Origin: Solimonas_A sp052035235
GTDB lineage: Bacteria; Pseudomonadota; Gammaproteobacteria; Nevskiales; Nevskiaceae
Reading direction: 5' to 3'
NCBI GenBank assembly: GCA_052035235.1
Contig: JBPOHT010000036.1
Span: 1-64,000, forward strand
DNA length: 64,000 nucleotides
Part shown: positions 57,638 to 64,000 of the stretch, in pieces
Layout: every line of letters starts with the position of its first letter
How positions within the stretch are numbered: position 1 is the stretch's first letter
Made by a program: the position numbers and the translations under genes
Notes under the pieces: generated by a model
What the model saw: only the letters and a program-made list of their open reading frames with translations
What the model was told of the DNA's origin: nothing
Database searches by the model: none

Positions 57638-58534
57638 ATGATGACCACCAAGACCCAGATCCTCCGCGTTGGCCTGGTGCAGCAGAGCTGCAGCGGCGAG
57701 CGCGAGCCCACCGTGAAGACCACCGAGCAGGGCATCCGCGAGGCCGCCGCGCGCGGCGCGCAGCTGGTGCTGCTGCAGGAACTGCACACCGGCCTGTATT
57801 TCTGCCAGCACGAGGACACCAGCCTGTTCGACCTGGCCGAGACCATCCCCGGCCCGTCCACCGAGCAGTTCGGCGCGCTGGCCGAGGAACTGGGTATCGT
57901 GCTGGTCACCTCGCTGTTCGAGAAGCGCGCGCCGGGGCTGTACCACAACACCGCCGTGGTGTTCGACCGCAGCCGCAAGATCGCCGGCACCTATCGCAAG
58001 ATGCATATCCCGGACGACCCGGGCTACTACGAGAAGTACTACTTCACGCCCGGTGACCTTGGTTTCACGCCGATCCAGACCAGTGTCGGCAAGCTCGGCG
58101 TGCTGGTCTGCTGGGACCAGTGGTATCCGGAGGGCGCACGCCTGATGGCCCTGGCCGGCGCCGACCTGCTGCTCTACCCCACTGCCATCGGCTGGAACCC
58201 GCAGGACCCGGAAGACGAGCAGGCCCGCCAGCGCGACGCCTGGGTCACCATCCAGCGGGCCCATGCCGTGGCCAACGGGCTGCCGGTGCTGGTGGCCAAT
58301 CGCGTCGGCTTCGAGCCGGACCCCGCCGGGCAGTGGCCGGGCTCGCGCTTCTGGGGCCACAGCTTCGTCGCCGGCCCGCAGGGCGAATTCCTGGCCAAGG
58401 CCGGCGAGGAGGCCGAAGTGCTGGTGGTGGACGTGGACCTGGCGCGCAGCGAGAACGTGCGCCGCTGGTGGCCGTTCCTGCGTGACCGGCGCATCGACGC
58501 CTACGGCGACCTGGTGAAGCGGTACATTGGCTGA
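57638..58534 (+). CDS. aguB: N-carbamoylputrescine amidase
   Basis: A 298-residue nitrilase-family amidase releasing putrescine, CO2 and ammonia. The Glu-Lys-Cys triad is visible in LVLLQELHTG (E), TYRKMHIPDDPGYYEKYYF (K) and GVLVCWDQWYPEGARLMAL (C). The HSFVAGPQGE and WWPFLRDRRIDAYGD regions match AguB. Together with aguA it completes the agmatine route to putrescine. An antiporter gene follows 30 bases on and may be co-transcribed. Confidence 0.95.
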   Translation: MMTTKTQILRVGLVQQSCSGEREPTVKTTEQGIREAAARGAQLVLLQELHTGLYFCQHEDTSLFDLAETIPGPSTEQFGALAEELGIVLVTSLFEKRAPGLYHNTAVVFDRSRKIAGTYRKMHIPDDPGYYEKYYFTPGDLGFTPIQTSVGKLGVLVCWDQWYPEGARLMALAGADLLLYPTAIGWNPQDPEDEQARQRDAWVTIQRAHAVANGLPVLVANRVGFEPDPAGQWPGSRFWGHSFVAGPQGEFLAKAGEEAEVLVVDVDLARSENVRRWWPFLRDRRIDAYGDLVKRYIG

Positions 58535-58564
58535 TGCGGCCATGAGCGGCCGCGACGGAGCGGC

Positions 58565-60199
58565 ATGCAGTCGATAGAAGTCGTCCTGGCGATGCTGCTG
58601 GCGGTGCTCGCCAGCGGCTATCTCGTGCGCATGCTGCCCTTCAGCCTGCCATTGCCGCTGGTGCAGATCGGCCTGGGGGCCGTGATCTCCGGCGTGTTCA
58701 AGCAGGGCGTGGAGCTGGACCCGGACATCTTCTTCCTGCTGTTCCTGCCGCCGCTGCTGTTCCTGGATGGCTGGCGCATCCCCAAGAGCGGCCTGTTCCG
58801 CGACCGCGGCGTGATCCTGGCCCTGGCGCTGGGCCTGGTGGTGTTCACCGTGCTCGGTGCCGGCTTCCTGATCCACTGGATGATCCCGTCGATCCCGCTG
58901 CCGGTGGCCTTCGCCCTGGCCGCCATCATCTCGCCCACCGACCCGGTGGCGGTCTCGTCCATCGCCGCGCGCGCGCCGATCCCCAAGCGGATGATGCACA
59001 TCCTGGAGGGCGAGTCGCTGCTGAACGACGCCTCCGGCCTGGTCTGCTTCCGCTTCGCCGTGGCGGCCGCGATGACCGGCGGCTTCTCGCTGGCCTCGGC
59101 CTCGGTCACCTTCCTGTGGGTGGCGCTGGCCGGCCTCGCGGTGGGCGTGGCGGTGACGCTGGCCATTGCGCGCGCCCAGAACTGGATTTCCCGGCACTTC
59201 GGCGAGGAGAGCGGCTCGCCGATCCTGGTGAGCCTGCTGACGCCCTTCGGCGCCTACCTGTTGGCCGAGCACCTGGCGGCCTCGGGCATCCTCGCCGCCG
59301 TGGCGGCAGGCATCACCATGAGCCGCGTGGAGCTCAGCGGCCAGGCCTTGGCCAGCACCCGCGTGCAGCGCGCCGCGGTCTGGGACACCGTGCAGTTCAC
59401 TCTCAACGGCATCATGTTCGTGCTGCTCGGCGAGCAGTTGCCGGGCATCCTCAGCGACGCCCTGGGCTCGGTCGAGGAAGCCGGCCACATGAACACCTGG
59501 TGGCTGGCGATCTACGCCCTGGGAATCGGCACGGGACTGGCGCTGCTGCGTTTCATCTGGGTCTGGAGCTCGCTGCGCTTCAGCCTGATGCAGGCCCGCT
59601 GGCGGGGCGAGCGGCCGGAGCCCCCGCACTGGCGCCTGGTGGCGGCAATGTCGCTGGCCGGCGTACGCGGTGCCATCACCCTGGCCGGCGTGCTGACGCT
59701 GCCCCTGCTGCTGCCCGACGGCCGCCCCTTCCCGGCCCGCGAGCTGGTGGTCTTCCTGGCTACCGCGGTGATCCTGCTGTCGCTGATCGTGGCCAGCCTG
59801 GCCCTGCCCCGGGTACTGCGCGGCCTGCAGATGCCGGCCGAACCGGCCGAGCGCCAGGAAGAGGACCTGGCCCGCCTGGCCGCCGCGCGCAGGGCGGTGG
59901 CGGCCATTGAGAAGGCCCAGCGGGAGCTGCCGGCCCGTGCCGGAGAGGCGGAGCTGTACACCGCGGCGGCGGCCCGGCTGCTGGCGCTGTACCAGAACCG
60001 GCTGCATGATGTTGCCCCCAGCGGGACCGATGCGGCCCAGTTGCGGCAGGCCGACCAGATCGAGCGGACGCTGCGCCTGGCCGCGCTGCAGGCGGAGCGC
60101 GAGGAGATTTTCACCCTCGCCCGCCACCGCCGCATCTCTGACGAGACATCGCGAAAGCTGGTGCGCGAGATCGACCTGATCGAGTCGCGCTACCGCTGA
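58565..60199 (+). CDS. CPA1-type Na+/H+ antiporter
   Basis: A 544-residue antiporter of the NhaP/NHE group. About twelve membrane helices span residues 1-420. The ion-binding aspartates lie in IISPTDPVAVSSIAAR, followed by GESLLNDASGLVCFRFA. The cytosolic tail (about 430-544) is helical and rich in Arg/Glu, like the regulatory tail of the E. coli YjcE type. It likely exchanges sodium or potassium for protons in pH or salt control. It follows aguB; polyamine and pH physiology are linked in other bacteria, but the link here is only positional. Confidence 0.9.
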   Translation: MQSIEVVLAMLLAVLASGYLVRMLPFSLPLPLVQIGLGAVISGVFKQGVELDPDIFFLLFLPPLLFLDGWRIPKSGLFRDRGVILALALGLVVFTVLGAGFLIHWMIPSIPLPVAFALAAIISPTDPVAVSSIAARAPIPKRMMHILEGESLLNDASGLVCFRFAVAAAMTGGFSLASASVTFLWVALAGLAVGVAVTLAIARAQNWISRHFGEESGSPILVSLLTPFGAYLLAEHLAASGILAAVAAGITMSRVELSGQALASTRVQRAAVWDTVQFTLNGIMFVLLGEQLPGILSDALGSVEEAGHMNTWWLAIYALGIGTGLALLRFIWVWSSLRFSLMQARWRGERPEPPHWRLVAAMSLAGVRGAITLAGVLTLPLLLPDGRPFPARELVVFLATAVILLSLIVASLALPRVLRGLQMPAEPAERQEEDLARLAAARRAVAAIEKAQRELPARAGEAELYTAAAARLLALYQNRLHDVAPSGTDAAQLRQADQIERTLRLAALQAEREEIFTLARHRRISDETSRKLVREIDLIESRYR

Positions 60200-60212
60200 A
60201 CCGGAGGACAAC

Positions 60213-60695
60213 ATGCGCAATATCCTGATGCTGAGCCTGGCCCTGCTGGCCACCCCTGCCCTGGCGGCCAAACCCGCCGCCGACGAGGCGCTGCGCGTCA
60301 CGCAGTTCAAGTGGCTGTCCGGCTGCTGGGGTTTCGACACCGCCGACGGCGTCTACGAGGAACAGTGGACCACGCCCACCGGCAACAGCATGCAGGGCCT
60401 GTCGCGCCGCATCGGCGAGGGCTACACCCGCGAGTACGACTTCATGCGCCTGGTCACCAGCGGCGGCGGCGGCTTCGATTTCGTCTCGCAGCAGTACGGC
60501 GGCGACGAGAGCCGCTACAACTCCAGCAGCGTGGCGGCCAACCGCGTGGTGTTCGAGAACCCCGAGCGCCCCTTCCCGCGCAAGATCTCCTACGAGTACG
60601 CCGCCCCCGACAAGCTCACCATGCGCCTGGAGGGCACCAGCGATGGTCGCCCCATGGGCCTGAGCTTTCCGATGAAGCGCAAGAGCTGCCCCTAA
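60213..60695 (+). CDS. Secreted DUF6265-type protein
   Basis: A 160-residue exported protein. The signal peptide is residues 1-19 (ALAA). The mature part opens with the family-type FKWLSGCWGFDTADGVYEEQWTTPTGNSMQGLSR, a lipocalin-like beta-sheet pattern, and ends with a run of strands. The function of this family is unknown. It starts 13 bases after the antiporter stop and 31 bases ahead of the acyl-CoA dehydrogenase. Confidence 0.78.
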   Translation: MRNILMLSLALLATPALAAKPAADEALRVTQFKWLSGCWGFDTADGVYEEQWTTPTGNSMQGLSRRIGEGYTREYDFMRLVTSGGGGFDFVSQQYGGDESRYNSSSVAANRVVFENPERPFPRKISYEYAAPDKLTMRLEGTSDGRPMGLSFPMKRKSCP

Positions 60696-60726
60696 AGATT
60701 TTTCTTCACTTAGCACAGGAAACACC

Positions 60727-61860
60727 GTGAGCAACGAACTGGAGCTGTTCCGCGACAACGTCCGCCGCTTCTTCGCCGACGAGGTCGAGCCGCATTACGA
60801 GAAGTGGGAGAAGGACGGCATCCTGCCCAAGTCTCTCTACCTGAAGATGGGCGAAGCCGGACTGCTCTGCGTGGACCAGCCGGAGGAATACGGCGGCATC
60901 GGCGCGCCCTTCGAGTTCTCCTGCGTGATCGTGGAGGAAGCCGCGCGCATGGGCTTCCTGGCACTGGCCTCCAACCTCACCGTGCACTCCGACATCGCCG
61001 CGCCCTACATCCTGCACCTGGGCACCGAGGAGCAGAAGCAGAAGTACCTGCCGCGCATGGCCTCCGGCGAGTGCATCGGCGCCATCGGCATGACCGAGCC
61101 GGGTGCCGGTTCCGACCTGCAGGGCATGAAGACCAGCGCCCTGCTGGAGGGCGACACCTACGTCCTCAACGGCTCCAAGACCTTCATCACCAACGGCCAG
61201 AACGCCGGCGTCGTGGTGCTGGCCGCCAAGACCGACCCCAAGGCCGGCGGCAAGGGCACGACCCTGTTCACCGTGGACACCGACCTGCCGGGCTTCAAGC
61301 GCGGCCGCAACCTGGAGAAGATCGGCCTGCACTCGGCCGACACCTCGGAACTGTTCTTCGACAACGTGCGCCTGCCGGCCTCCACCGTGCTGGGCCGTGT
61401 CGGCGGCGGCTTCGGCCACCTGATCGACGAACTGCCGCGCGAGCGCCTGGTACTGGCGGTCAGCGCCATCGGCCATGCCCAGGGTGCGATGGAGAAGACC
61501 ATCGATTACGTCACCACGCGCAAGGCCTTCGGCCAGGCCATCGCCAGCTTCCAGAACACCCGCTTCGAGCTGGCCAAGATCAAGACCGACATCGAAGTGC
61601 ACCGCGCCTTCACCGAGAAGTGCGTGGCGCTGTATGCCGAGAAGAAGCTCGACGTGCCGACCGCTGCCATGATCAAGCTCTCCACCACCGAGATGGAAGG
61701 CCGCGTCACCGATGCCTGCCTGCAACTCTTCGGCGGCTACGGCTTCATGGCCGAGTACCCCATCTCCCGCTACTGGGCCGACGCGCGCATCCAGCGCATC
61801 TACGGCGGCACCTCGGAAATCATGAAGGAAGTGATCGCGCGCTCGCTGGTCGGGCGCTGA
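60727..61860 (+). CDS. Acyl-CoA dehydrogenase (long-chain/isovaleryl type)
   Basis: A 377-residue FAD flavoprotein catalysing the first step of beta-oxidation. The FAD/substrate loop is GAIGMTEPGAGSDLQGMKTSA. The C-terminal RIYGGTSEIMKEVIARSL has glycine where medium-chain enzymes have the catalytic glutamate. The base is therefore expected in ELPRERLVLAVS, as in long-chain and isovaleryl-CoA dehydrogenases. The start is GTG, with AGGAAAC upstream. The acyl-CoA ligase at 27 kb could feed it, but they are unlinked here. Confidence 0.93.
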   Translation: MSNELELFRDNVRRFFADEVEPHYEKWEKDGILPKSLYLKMGEAGLLCVDQPEEYGGIGAPFEFSCVIVEEAARMGFLALASNLTVHSDIAAPYILHLGTEEQKQKYLPRMASGECIGAIGMTEPGAGSDLQGMKTSALLEGDTYVLNGSKTFITNGQNAGVVVLAAKTDPKAGGKGTTLFTVDTDLPGFKRGRNLEKIGLHSADTSELFFDNVRLPASTVLGRVGGGFGHLIDELPRERLVLAVSAIGHAQGAMEKTIDYVTTRKAFGQAIASFQNTRFELAKIKTDIEVHRAFTEKCVALYAEKKLDVPTAAMIKLSTTEMEGRVTDACLQLFGGYGFMAEYPISRYWADARIQRIYGGTSEIMKEVIARSLVGR

Positions 61861-61879
61861 TCGCGGGTTGATGATCCAG

Positions 61880-61906
61880 GGGCGCGGCCATGCCGCGCCC
61901 TTTTTT
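61880..61906 (+). terminator. Intrinsic terminator of the acyl-CoA dehydrogenase gene
   Basis: A 9-bp stem (61880-61888 with 61892-61900) around CAT, followed by TTTTTT, 19 bases after the stop. Confidence 0.9.
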
Positions 61907-61989
61907 GTGAACGGCTTCCCGTTTGTCGCTTGCGCGTCACCCACCATGCCGTAGCATGCAACCCCATCACCGACGCAGGGGAAACGCCG

Positions 61990-62736
61990 ATGTCCGACAC
62001 CCGCTTCCGCAAGGTCTCCGCCGGCCGCGGCCTGGCCTGGATCTCCGAAGGTTTTGGCCTGTTCAAGCAGGCACCGCTGCTGTGGATCGGCGCGCTGGTG
62101 CTCTGGATGATCCTGGCCATGCTGCTGTCCCTGATCCCTTTCATCGGCTCCCTGGCCGTGAATCTCACGTTCGCGATGGTGCTCGGCGGCATCCTGCTGG
62201 GCGCCCGCCAGCAGACCCTGGGCCATCCGCTGAGCCTGGACGCCCTGCTGGGCGGCTTCAAGGCGCCATTGCGCGAACCCCTGCTGCTGCTGGGCGTGGC
62301 CTACCTGGTGGGCGCGATCGTGATCGCCATCGTGGGTGCCCTCATGGTGATCCTGGTCTTCGGCACCGCCGCATTCTCGGGCGACATGCAGGACTTAAGC
62401 TTCGGGGTCGGCACCATCATCGCCGTCCTGCTGATCCTGCTGATGGCCGTAGCCTTTTCGTTGGCCACCTGGTTCGCTCCCGGCCTGATCGTGTTCCATG
62501 GTGTCAAGGTCGTGGATGCGCTCAAGCTCAGCTTCGCCGCCGGCATGGCCAACCTCGGGGCCCTGTCGGTGTTCGGCATCATCGCGATCCTCCTGGCGCT
62601 GGCGGCGATGATCCCCTTCGGCCTGGGCCTGATCGTACTGCTGCCGATCCTGATGGCCGCCTCCTACCCCTGCTTCCGCGATGTATTCGGCGACGGATCA
62701 CCGCCTGGAGAAGTGCGCGAATCCTCGATCCAGTAG
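61990..62736 (+). CDS. BPSS1780-like integral membrane protein
   Basis: A 248-residue multi-pass membrane protein. The opening FRKVSAGRGLAWISEGFGLFKQAPLLWIGALVL is the pattern of the BPSS1780-type family. About six hydrophobic helices follow, with a short loop of conserved GARQQTLGHPLSLDALLGGFK between helices 2 and 3. The function is unknown. The ATG at 61990 follows AGGGGAAA; the upstream frame has no such site. A terminator follows the gene. Confidence 0.8.
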   Translation: MSDTRFRKVSAGRGLAWISEGFGLFKQAPLLWIGALVLWMILAMLLSLIPFIGSLAVNLTFAMVLGGILLGARQQTLGHPLSLDALLGGFKAPLREPLLLLGVAYLVGAIVIAIVGALMVILVFGTAAFSGDMQDLSFGVGTIIAVLLILLMAVAFSLATWFAPGLIVFHGVKVVDALKLSFAAGMANLGALSVFGIIAILLALAAMIPFGLGLIVLLPILMAASYPCFRDVFGDGSPPGEVRESSIQ

Positions 62737-62757
62737 AGCAGCCTGGACCAAGCATGA

Positions 62758-62785
62758 GAGCCCGCATTGCGGGCTCTTGTGTTTT
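62758..62785 (+). terminator. Intrinsic terminator of the 62-kb membrane gene
   Basis: A 9-bp stem (62758-62766 with 62770-62778) around ATT, then TGTGTTTT. Confidence 0.75.
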
Positions 62786-62930
62786 GGGGGCTTCACCGGG
62801 GGCCACGACCTGACTCACTCGTCACTTTGACGAGGGCCAACGGCGGGTTTACATATCACCGCGTCGCGAGACCTGCGCGGCTCCGGTCATGGTCTCGCGC
62901 AAGCCCCAAATTCCATATCCAGAGGAACCC

Positions 62931-63584
62931 ATGTCTTTCCGCATTTGCCTGGCGCTCACGGCCGCCCTGCTGTCCGGCTGCGCCTCCGTCGATCATCGCC
63001 CCCTCACGGCTGAAGCCTCCGCGCAGTTGCAGGGCAAGCGCATCGTATCCACCCAGTACCCGATGCCCGACTTTGCCGCGTTCACCGCGGGCAAGGCCGC
63101 CTTCGCCATCGCGGGTGCGGGCGCCATGATCGTCGAGGGCAATGGCATCGTCCGCGACAATGGCATCCCGGACCCGGCACTGGCGATCAGCAAGGCGCTC
63201 ACGGAGCGCTTGCTGGCGGCGCGCAAGGTGGCGCTCGTCAGGTCCCAGGCCGTGGCCCCGAGCGACGAGGTGAGCACACTGGTGGCGACCTATACGGGTG
63301 CCGACTACCTGCTCGACGTGAAGACCCTCGGCTGGATGTTCAACTACTACCCCACCGACTGGGCGCACTACAAGGTGACCTACAACGCCCGCCTGCGCCT
63401 GATCGACGCATCCAGCCAGAAGGTGGTCGCCGAAACCATGTGCCAGACCGTGCAGGGCGATGACGCCAACCCGCCCACGAAAGACCAGTTGCTGGCCAAC
63501 CGTGCCGCGCTGCTCAAGTCCTACCTCGACAAGGGTGCGGCCGCCTGTGTCGATGTCCTGGCGCGCGACGTGCTGCAGCTCTGA
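62931..63584 (+). CDS. Putative lipoprotein of unknown function
   Basis: A 217-residue lipoprotein. The lipobox LLSGC places the lipidated cysteine at residue 17. The mature protein has a Gly/Ala-rich segment (GKAAFAIAGAGAMIVEGNGIV) and a later strand pattern DYLLDVKTLGWMFNYYPTDWAHYKVTYNARLRLID, found in conserved lipoproteins of unknown role that resemble the C-terminal part of outer-membrane-associated TolB/CsgG-like sensors. The ATG has GAGG upstream and is preferred to an ATG 42 bases earlier. The gene is flanked by its own spacers. Confidence 0.72.
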   Translation: MSFRICLALTAALLSGCASVDHRPLTAEASAQLQGKRIVSTQYPMPDFAAFTAGKAAFAIAGAGAMIVEGNGIVRDNGIPDPALAISKALTERLLAARKVALVRSQAVAPSDEVSTLVATYTGADYLLDVKTLGWMFNYYPTDWAHYKVTYNARLRLIDASSQKVVAETMCQTVQGDDANPPTKDQLLANRAALLKSYLDKGAAACVDVLARDVLQL

Positions 63585-63699
63585 GCCTGAAGGGCCGGCC
63601 CGGCGGCACCGCCGCCAGGCCGGCCTCCCTGTTCCCTGCGCTGCCCCACTCGGGCAGTATGGCCCTCCGCCGCAAGGATGCAGGCGCATGGAGGGCAAG

Positions 63700-64000
63700 A
63701 TGGACTTCCTGATCAATCTCGACGTCGACGATCTCGGCAAGGCCGAGCGCTTCTACACGGCAGCCTTCGGCCTGAAGCCCGCGCGTCGCCTGGGCAGCAC
63801 CGGCCTGGAGATGCTGGGCGGCCCCGCACCGCTCTGGCTGCTGGAAAAGCCGGCCGGCTCGCCCGCTTCGGGTACCATGGGCGAAACACGGCGCTACGGC
63901 CGGCACTGGACCCCGCTGCACCTGGACTTCGTCACCCCGGACATCGACGCCGCGGTAGCGCTCGCACTGGCCGCCGGCGCGGTACTGGAGCAGCCCGTAT
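63700..64000 (+). CDS. VOC family (glyoxalase-like) protein, cut by the window end
   Basis: The first 100 codons of a vicinal-oxygen-chelate protein. It opens MDFLINLDVDDLGKAERFYTAAFGLKPARRLG, the first beta-alpha-beta-beta-beta module with its typical F-Y-x3-F-G-L turn, and reaches the second module at HLDFVTPDIDAAVALALAAGA. A histidine in TPLHLDF would be a metal ligand. Members include glyoxalases and antibiotic-binding proteins; the function cannot be set. The start at 63700 has GGAGG five bases upstream; an ATG at 63688 lies inside that site. The gene continues beyond 64000. Confidence 0.82.
   Translation, partial: MDFLINLDVDDLGKAERFYTAAFGLKPARRLGSTGLEMLGGPAPLWLLEKPAGSPASGTMGETRRYGRHWTPLHLDFVTPDIDAAVALALAAGAVLEQPV

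Noticed and set aside
57449..60340. A very long minus-strand open frame of over 900 codons across aguA-aguB, the antiporter and DUF6265 genes
   Set aside because: It runs antisense to four well-supported genes, is built of low-complexity Gln/Gly/Arg/Ala residues and has no family pattern; it is a by-product of GC-rich codon use.
1..64000. Possible prophage, integron, IS element or tRNA-linked island
   Set aside because: No integrase, transposase, att-like duplications, phage genes or tRNA clover-leaf sequence was seen on either strand.

Overview
The window is one continuous stretch of GC-rich, gene-dense chromosome from a gammaproteobacterium. The gene set supports this: lptF-lptG divergent from pepA-holC, lolC-lolD-comEC, TonB/Fur iron genes, thrS, gltX and valS. 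Synteny and codon use look like the Xanthomonadales/Nevskiales side of the class; that placement is inference from gene content, not a database result. I see no rRNA, tRNA, CRISPR array, prophage, IS element or replication origin.

Layout. 0-12 kb: glutathione peroxidase, an RDD membrane protein, the LPS exporter subunits lptG/lptF, then pepA-holC-glycosyltransferase-valS, and a DUF3336/patatin phospholipase. 12-17 kb: a MoxR ATPase - DUF58 - DUF3488/transglutaminase (TgpA-like) operon followed by an acyltransferase. 17-26 kb: a leftward run of a UMF1-type transporter, rimI and a family-4 uracil-DNA glycosylase, then the branched-chain amino-acid block leuA, pssA, ilvC, ilvN, with ilvB divergent from ilvN. 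A 31-residue leader peptide rich in rare leucine codons precedes leuA. 26-32 kb: TetR + acyl-CoA ligase, a LysR regulator, an alpha/beta hydrolase, a hotdog thioesterase-like protein, and a radical-SAM + unknown protein pair. 32-44 kb: an iron region with siderophore receptor piuA, piuC, PepSY, DUF2271, DUF4198, apbE, a membrane-anchored flavodoxin/FNR reductase, a second catecholate-type receptor, a small membrane protein and two candidate Fur boxes. 44-50 kb: M23 peptidase, thrS, gltX, a tandem PTPS/QueD-like protein, a Tyr/Pro-rich lipoprotein, hisI. 50-56 kb: a secreted repeat protein, comEC, lolD, lolC. 56-64 kb: a small periplasmic protein, the agmatine-to-putrescine pair aguA-aguB, a CPA1 Na+/H+ antiporter, a DUF6265 protein, a long-chain-type acyl-CoA dehydrogenase, a BPSS1780-like membrane protein, a lipoprotein and a VOC protein cut by the window end.

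The most interesting system is the iron block at 32.5-40.4 kb. Its DUF2271 protein carries a sequence (DGITGAT) matching the ApbE flavinylation consensus, and apbE lies in the same operon. Together with the flavodoxin/FNR reductase and the PepSY membrane protein this suggests an electron route from cytosolic NAD(P)H across the inner membrane to a covalently flavinylated periplasmic protein, probably for reducing ferric siderophore iron. The second is the leucine attenuator-like leader of leuA, whose promoter would start transcription at, or within a base of, the leader AUG. Several other starts in the window show the same close spacing between a -10 box and the start codon, suggesting that leaderless mRNAs are common here.
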